A stretch of DNA of 10,609 nt from Oscillospiraceae bacterium (GTDB taxonomy: Bacteria; Bacillota; Clostridia; Oscillospirales; Acutalibacteraceae): the NCBI GenBank assembly GCA_019417045.1, contig DXWE01000045.1, forward strand, positions 1 through 10,609, written 5' to 3'. Positions 7,599 through 10,609 of this stretch are shown piece after piece; positions within the stretch are counted from its first letter, which is position 1, and each line of letters starts with the position of its first letter. The notes under the pieces are model-generated. The model was not told where the DNA came from. It saw only the letters and a list, made by a program, of their open reading frames with translations, and made no database searches. Both the position numbers and the translations under genes were made by a program.

Positions 7599-9067
7599 GA
7601 CGCACGCCATTCGTCGAGCTGGCGCTGTTTCTCCGCAATGATCCGGCTGGCGCCCGCGGCCTCCATCTTGTCGAGGAATTCCTGATAGCTCGCCTCGGGA
7701 TCGTCGTGCAGACCGAGCAGCAGCGGCAGGTAATACTCGTCATACACCGCGGTGCAGTTGGCGATTTCGGTCTTCACATTGGTCGGATCGAACGAGAAGC
7801 CATAGATGCTGGATTTGACCGCATTTTCGTTGATCTCCTCGGTCTCCTCCCAGATCCCGTCCTCCTGGGTGTCCTGCAGCCACTGGTTGAACTGGTTGCC
7901 GAACATCCAGCCGCCGGACGGCATCACATAGCCGCTGTCCTCGAGCAGATGTACCTTGCCGTCCGCATTCTTCGTGTAGTGCTCGCCCTCGATGCCGAAG
8001 CACAGCAGGTTGAACACCTCTTCGTCGCTGTAGAGCAGCTCGAGGAACTGCAACGCGCGCACCGGGTTCTGGCTGGTCTGGCTGATGGCGTTCATCGTGC
8101 CGATAACCCAGCTGCTGTACATGATCTGGTCGCCGATCGGCTGCACATAGAACTCGCGGCCGGTGTACTGGATCTCCTCCGCCTCGATGCCGGGCTTGTA
8201 GGTCGTCGGCATGCGCATGCAGATCTTGTTCAGATCGGTGTAGGAGGTGAGGATGTCCTTTTTGATATAGCCCTTGTCATACCAGCGGGAACCGAGCGCC
8301 ATCATGGACTTCCACTCTTCGCTCTCGTACTGGTTGAACACCTGGCCGTTCGGGTCGGTGGCGTCCACAAACCCGGGCAGCTTGTAGGAGCCGCCCATGT
8401 CGTCCCAGTTGAAATAGGGCAGGAAGGACTGCACGTCGAACATCTCGCACACTTCGGTCTCGCCCTGCGCGAGGCAGTAGTCGAAGAAGGGCTCGAGGTC
8501 CTCGTATTTCTCCACCGTTGTGATGTCGAACCCGGCGGCGTCAGCCAGTTCCTTTTCGATCGAGACACACGCCTGGCGCGGCAGAATCTGCAGATTGATC
8601 ACGCCGTAGATCTGGCCGTCGATGCGCGCCGCGTCCCAGTACTCGGGCTTCACCGTGTTCCAGATGGTGGGCGCATGCTGCGGGAGCATCTCGTCGAGCG
8701 GCAGGAACGCCTCGAGCCGCACGTTGTCCGCATAGTTGTTCATCCACGGGCAGGTGTAGCAGACGTCGAACTCATCGCCCGCGGCGATCTTCAGCGAGAT
8801 GGTGGACTCATAGTCGCCGATGCCGACCGCACGGAGAATCACTTCGCAGTTGAGCTTGTCTTTGAGCAGGATATTGAGCTCCTCCTGCACGTCACGGATA
8901 TCGTTCGGGACGGTCGCCACCGGGAACCAGTACTCGAGCGTCACGAACTCGGAGGTGTCGCCGTTGGACGTGTCAACGGGCGTGTCGTCCTGCTTGCAGC
9001 CGGCGAGCCCGGACAGCATCGTCACGAGCAGCGCGCACACCACTGTCAGGATCAGTCCTCTTTTCAT
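7589..9067 (-). CDS. Sugar ABC transporter solute-binding lipoprotein (LipO-like, DUF3502 C-terminus)
   Basis: A complete 492-residue extracellular substrate-binding lipoprotein. The ATG at 9067 is chosen because translation from it gives a clean signal, MKRG plus hydrophobic core and lipobox LAGC with Cys24; the in-frame GTG at 9091 has no ribosome site. AAAGGA (9081-9086) is a weak, rather distant (13 nt) ribosome site. The opening after the linker, VTLEYWFPV, is typical of the family. The C-terminus, with FDPTNVKTEIANC, a YDEYYLPLL segment and IIAEKQRQLDEW, matches the DUF3502 pattern of LipO-type proteins paired with LplB and YtcP permeases. It should capture oligosaccharides released by the two beta-helix proteins and hand them to the permease pair encoded just upstream. 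The ligand cannot be read from sequence. A hairpin covers its stop codon, suggesting separate control of its level. Confidence 0.93.
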   Translation of the reverse strand: MKRGLILTVVCALLVTMLSGLAGCKQDDTPVDTSNGDTSEFVTLEYWFPVATVPNDIRDVQEELNILLKDKLNCEVILRAVGIGDYESTISLKIAAGDEFDVCYTCPWMNNYADNVRLEAFLPLDEMLPQHAPTIWNTVKPEYWDAARIDGQIYGVINLQILPRQACVSIEKELADAAGFDITTVEKYEDLEPFFDYCLAQGETEVCEMFDVQSFLPYFNWDDMGGSYKLPGFVDATDPNGQVFNQYESEEWKSMMALGSRWYDKGYIKKDILTSYTDLNKICMRMPTTYKPGIEAEEIQYTGREFYVQPIGDQIMYSSWVIGTMNAISQTSQNPVRALQFLELLYSDEEVFNLLCFGIEGEHYTKNADGKVHLLEDSGYVMPSGGWMFGNQFNQWLQDTQEDGIWEETEEINENAVKSSIYGFSFDPTNVKTEIANCTAVYDEYYLPLLLGLHDDPEASYQEFLDKMEAAGASRIIAEKQRQLDEWRASQA

Positions 9068-9101
9068 TTTTCCACACGCATCCTTTCTCACTTTACTTAA
9101 A

Positions 9102-9130
9102 ATTGTATCGTTTACGACCCAAAATGGCTA
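9102..9130 (-). promoter_or_regulatory. Possible internal promoter before the solute-binding protein gene
   Basis: On the minus strand, TAGCCA (9130-9125, 4 of 6 to TTGACA) and TACAAT (9107-9102, 5 of 6 to TATAAT) are separated by 17 nt, in the only long and AT-rich gap of the operon. Such a promoter would keep the binding protein and enzymes expressed even though the first permease gene is broken. The -35 match is weak and part of it lies in the stem-loop, so confidence is limited. Confidence 0.35.
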
Positions 9131-9150
9131 CAGGGAAATGCCGCCATTCT
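9121..9150 (-). promoter_or_regulatory. Stem-loop between permease and solute-binding protein genes
   Basis: In the minus-strand RNA, AGAAUGGC (9150-9143) can pair with GCCAUUUU (9128-9121) as an 8-bp stem with one G-U pair and a 14-nt loop, beginning at the permease stop codon. It is followed by GGGUCG, not a clear U-tract, so it is a weak terminator at best. It may mark an RNA processing or stability site between permease and binding-protein messages. Confidence 0.4.
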
Positions 9151-10076
9151 CAGTTCTTGATAGACCCCATCGTGAGCCCCGCCACAAAGTACTTCTGGAA
9201 GAACAGGAACACGAACATCATCGGCCCGGTCGCGATCAGGCACATGGCGAACAGGATCGGGTCGGAGGGGATGGCGTCCGCGGTGATGGACATTCCGCCT
9301 CCACCGCCGCTCTGCATGATGTAGCGTATGTACTGGGTGAACTGGTCGAGCACGTTTTGCAGCGGCAGCAGGGTCTCGTCCGTGATAAACAGCTTGCCGG
9401 TAAACACCTCGTTCCAGTACATGAGCACGATGAACAGCCCGACAGTGGCAAGCCCCGGCTTCATCAGCGGGATCACAATCCGGGAAAAGATCGTGTACTC
9501 GCTTGCACCGTCCAGCCGGGCGCTCTCGTAGATCGCCTCGGGCACATCCTGCATGAACACCCGCAGCAGGAAGACATTATAGGGCACCACCAGCTGGGGA
9601 ATGATAAGCACCAGCAGGTTGTTCTCCCATCCGAGATAGGTCTTGACCAGGATGAAATAGGGAACCAGGCCGCCGCTGAACAGCATGGTGATGAACAGGA
9701 AGAGGGACACGCCCCGACGATACCGGAAATCCAGCCGCGAGAGCGGATACGCATAGAGCGCGGTCAGCACGAGGTTGAGCACCGTGCCCACCACCGTGAT
9801 GAGGATCGACACCCCATAGGCCCGCAGCAGCATCTCCGGAAACCGGAACAGGTATGTATAGGCGTCGAGCGAAACCATCTCCGGGATAAACTGGAACCCG
9901 TTTTTATCGATTACCTCCTGCGGCGTGAAGGACACGCTGATGACGAGCAGAAACGGCATCAGACAGAACAGGCCGAACAGCAGCAGGAAGAACCCGAGCA
10001 GGAGCCGGTAGGGCAGTGCCGCCCGGTCGACATGGCGCCGGTGCCGGCGCACCAGGGGACTGGCAGTAGTCATCAT
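9150..10076 (-). CDS. Carbohydrate ABC transporter permease (YtcP/MalG-type)
   Basis: A complete 308-residue inner-membrane permease. I start it at the ATG at 10076, six nt after a GGGGG ribosome site; a second ATG at 10073 is equally possible. The open frame runs further upstream, but that part overlaps the preceding permease out of frame and is not membrane-like. Six hydrophobic segments fall near residues 25-50, 88-112, 123-146, 152-172, 208-222 and 272-294. The EAA loop that contacts the ATPase is clear: EAIYESARLDGAS (180-192) followed by IVIPLMKPGLA (200-210). The ending GLTMGSIKN is typical of the YtcP group. It should pair with the LplB-type permease encoded 11 nt upstream and with the solute-binding protein downstream. 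No ATPase gene is present, as usual for this group, which shares an MsmX-like ATPase. Confidence 0.95.
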   Translation of the reverse strand: MMTTASPLVRRHRRHVDRAALPYRLLLGFFLLLFGLFCLMPFLLVISVSFTPQEVIDKNGFQFIPEMVSLDAYTYLFRFPEMLLRAYGVSILITVVGTVLNLVLTALYAYPLSRLDFRYRRGVSLFLFITMLFSGGLVPYFILVKTYLGWENNLLVLIIPQLVVPYNVFLLRVFMQDVPEAIYESARLDGASEYTIFSRIVIPLMKPGLATVGLFIVLMYWNEVFTGKLFITDETLLPLQNVLDQFTQYIRYIMQSGGGGGMSITADAIPSDPILFAMCLIATGPMMFVFLFFQKYFVAGLTMGSIKN

Positions 10077-10087
10077 CAAGCACCCCC

Positions 10088-10471
10088 TTAAAACAGCGCC
10101 GCGCGGCGGTTGATCTTGCGGACGACCAGGTTGGTGGCCGTGATCAGCACGCAGCCGACCAGCGACTGGAACAAGCCCACCGCCGCGGCCATCGAGTAGT
10201 TCGCATTCTGGCTGAGAGCGCGGTAGACGAAGGTGTCGATGACGTCGGTGGTCGGGTAGAGCAGCGAGCTGTTGCGGGTGCCAAAGTAGAACAGTCCGAA
10301 GTCGCCGCGGAAGATGTTGCCCAGCCCCATGACGGTCAGCACGATGATCAGCGTCTTGAGCTGCGGCAGCGTGATATGCCACGCGCACTGCAGCCGGCTC
10401 GCGCCGTCCATGGTCGCCGCCTCATAGTATTCCTTATCAAGAGTTAATATGTAAAGGGTGGTTCCTGCCAC
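10088..10471 (-). CDS. LplB-type ABC transporter permease, 5'-truncated fragment (probably inactivated)
   Basis: Only the C-terminal third of an LplB-type permease, usually near 300 residues, is present. The EAA loop YYEAATMDGAS (15-25) with WHITLPQLK, the segment VIDTFVYRALSQN and the ending VVRKINRRAALF are characteristic, and the last transmembrane helix is intact. The frame can be read back only to a GTG at 10471, which is preceded directly by TAG and has no ribosome site. Compared with relatives, which have about three residues between the preceding hydrophobic segment and D(P/K)xxYEAA, the sequence TLYILTL-DKEYYEAA is too short, so true permease sequence may end near 10438. The missing 170-190 N-terminal residues and the ATPase contact partner of YtcP would make the transporter non-functional. 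It is most simply explained by insertion of the adjacent mobile element; a chimeric assembly is the alternative. Confidence 0.85.
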   Translation of the reverse strand: MAGTTLYILTLDKEYYEAATMDGASRLQCAWHITLPQLKTLIIVLTVMGLGNIFRGDFGLFYFGTRNSSLLYPTTDVIDTFVYRALSQNANYSMAAAVGLFQSLVGCVLITATNLVVRKINRRAALF

Positions 10472-10472
10472 C
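10457..10472. repeat. Short dyad near the presumed element end
   Basis: GGTGG (10457-10461) and CCACC (10468-10472) flank TTCCTG and form a perfect 5-bp dyad some 20-35 nt inside the presumed element boundary. It could be part of a recombinase binding site, but it is short enough to be chance. Confidence 0.4.
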
Positions 10473-10511
10473 TAATACATATGACTGCGGCTCATTTGTG
10501 GTAAATTGAAA

Positions 10512-10549
10512 AGCAGTTATAGGAAAGGAGCAAACTTCGTATAACCGCT
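10512..10549. repeat. Inverted repeat in the leader of the tnpV-like gene
   Basis: AGCAGTTATA (10512-10521) and TATAACCGCT (10540-10549) are reverse complements in 9 of 10 positions, with an 18-nt loop containing GGAAAGGAG. It precedes the tnpV-like start by 31 nt. It may be a regulatory hairpin, a recombinase site, or overlap the last codons of an upstream element gene (one frame reads to a TGA at 10549-10551). Confidence 0.45.
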
Positions 10550-10580
10550 GAAATCCAACACAGAAAGGAGCTGTTGCTTT

Positions 10581-10609
10581 ATGAAGTCCCTGTTTGAACA
10601 GATGGGCGG
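10581..10609 (+). CDS. tnpV: TnpV-like transposon protein, first codons only
   Basis: The window ends after nine complete codons, MKSLFEQMG, with a further Gly likely from GG. This is the N-terminal signature I associate with TnpV, a small protein of about 120 residues carried by Tn4451-type and related mobile elements in Clostridia; its biochemical role is unclear. AAAGGAG (10564-10570) ten nt upstream is a good ribosome site and supports the ATG. It is transcribed away from the sugar operon. The call rests on a short motif plus context (composition change, broken permease), so it is moderate in certainty. Confidence 0.65.

Larger units (their letters stand above)
10438..10609 (+). mobile_element. 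End of a putative Tn4451/TnpX-family mobile element inserted in the permease gene
   Basis: From about 10438 the base composition drops sharply from GC-rich to AT-rich, permease homology ends with an in-frame stop, two inverted repeats appear, and a tnpV-like gene begins on the opposite strand. TnpV is carried by Tn4451-type mobilisable elements of Clostridia, moved by the large serine recombinase TnpX, which uses GA dinucleotides at the crossover. A GA occurs on the minus strand at 10438-10437, exactly where the permease alignment would resume (GAT for Asp of DKEYYEAA). The precise boundary is inference; the recombinase gene and other end lie outside the window. Confidence 0.6.

Noticed and set aside
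9068..9083. A five-codon frame (ATG CGT GTG GAA AAA TGA) overlapping the solute-binding protein start
   Set aside because: Its ATG directly abuts the AAAGG ribosome site with no spacing, so it is unlikely to be translated.
7355..10091. Two long plus-strand open frames (7355-9100 and 8820-10091) opposite transporter genes
   Set aside because: Both are opposite clear transporter genes with lipobox and EAA motifs, and show no family features of their own.
10077..10388. Upstream extension of the YtcP-type permease frame to 10388
   Set aside because: This part overlaps the LplB-type coding sequence out of frame and is not hydrophobic; the ATG at 10076 has a good ribosome site.
1..10609. CRISPR arrays, tRNA or rRNA genes
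   Set aside because: I saw no regularly spaced repeats and no tRNA-like cloverleaf or rRNA-like sequence on either strand.

Overview
The window is almost entirely one minus-strand carbohydrate-utilisation operon. At its far right edge it is cut by a short, more AT-rich stretch that looks like the end of a Tn4451/TnpX-type mobile element. The GC-rich coding sequence, strong GGAGG-type ribosome binding sites, LplB/YtcP/LipO-style sugar ABC transporter without its own ATPase, type I dockerin, and tnpV-like gene all point to a Gram-positive anaerobe of the class Clostridia (Oscillospiraceae/Ruminococcaceae-like), probably from a gut or similar fibre-rich habitat. The species cannot be told from this window.

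Layout, read in the direction of transcription (right to left): a 5'-truncated LplB-type ABC permease (10471-10088); a complete YtcP-type permease (10076-9150); an 82-nt gap with a stem-loop and a possible internal promoter; a lipoprotein solute-binding protein with a DUF3502-like C-terminus (9067-7589); a strong hairpin over its stop codon; a lipoprotein right-handed beta-helix protein (7548-5515); a secreted paralogue carrying an N-terminal CBM6-like module and an internal type I dockerin (5491-2906); a cytoplasmic DUF2961/GH172 protein (2887-1820); and a cytoplasmic GHL6-type putative glycosidase with a beta-galactosidase trimerisation-like region (1795 to beyond base 1). Gaps between the genes are 11-24 nt except for the 82-nt gap, so cotranscription is likely. 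No stretch over 300 bases lacks a gene.

Proposed working model (inference): the secreted CBM6-dockerin beta-helix enzyme and its membrane-anchored lipoprotein paralogue attack the same glycan outside the cell. The solute-binding protein and the two permeases import the products, powered by a shared MsmX-like ATPase encoded elsewhere. The GH172 and GHL6 proteins finish the oligosaccharides in the cytoplasm. Characterised GH172 enzymes act on fructofuranosides and D-arabinofuranosides, so a furanoside-containing glycan is one reasonable guess.

At the right edge, homology to the LplB-type permease stops abruptly around 10438-10471. It is followed by a low-GC sequence with two inverted repeats and, on the plus strand, the first codons of a tnpV-like gene. 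The simplest reading is that a TnpX-family mobile element has inserted into the first permease gene, cutting the operon from its normal promoter and breaking the transporter, possibly reversibly.
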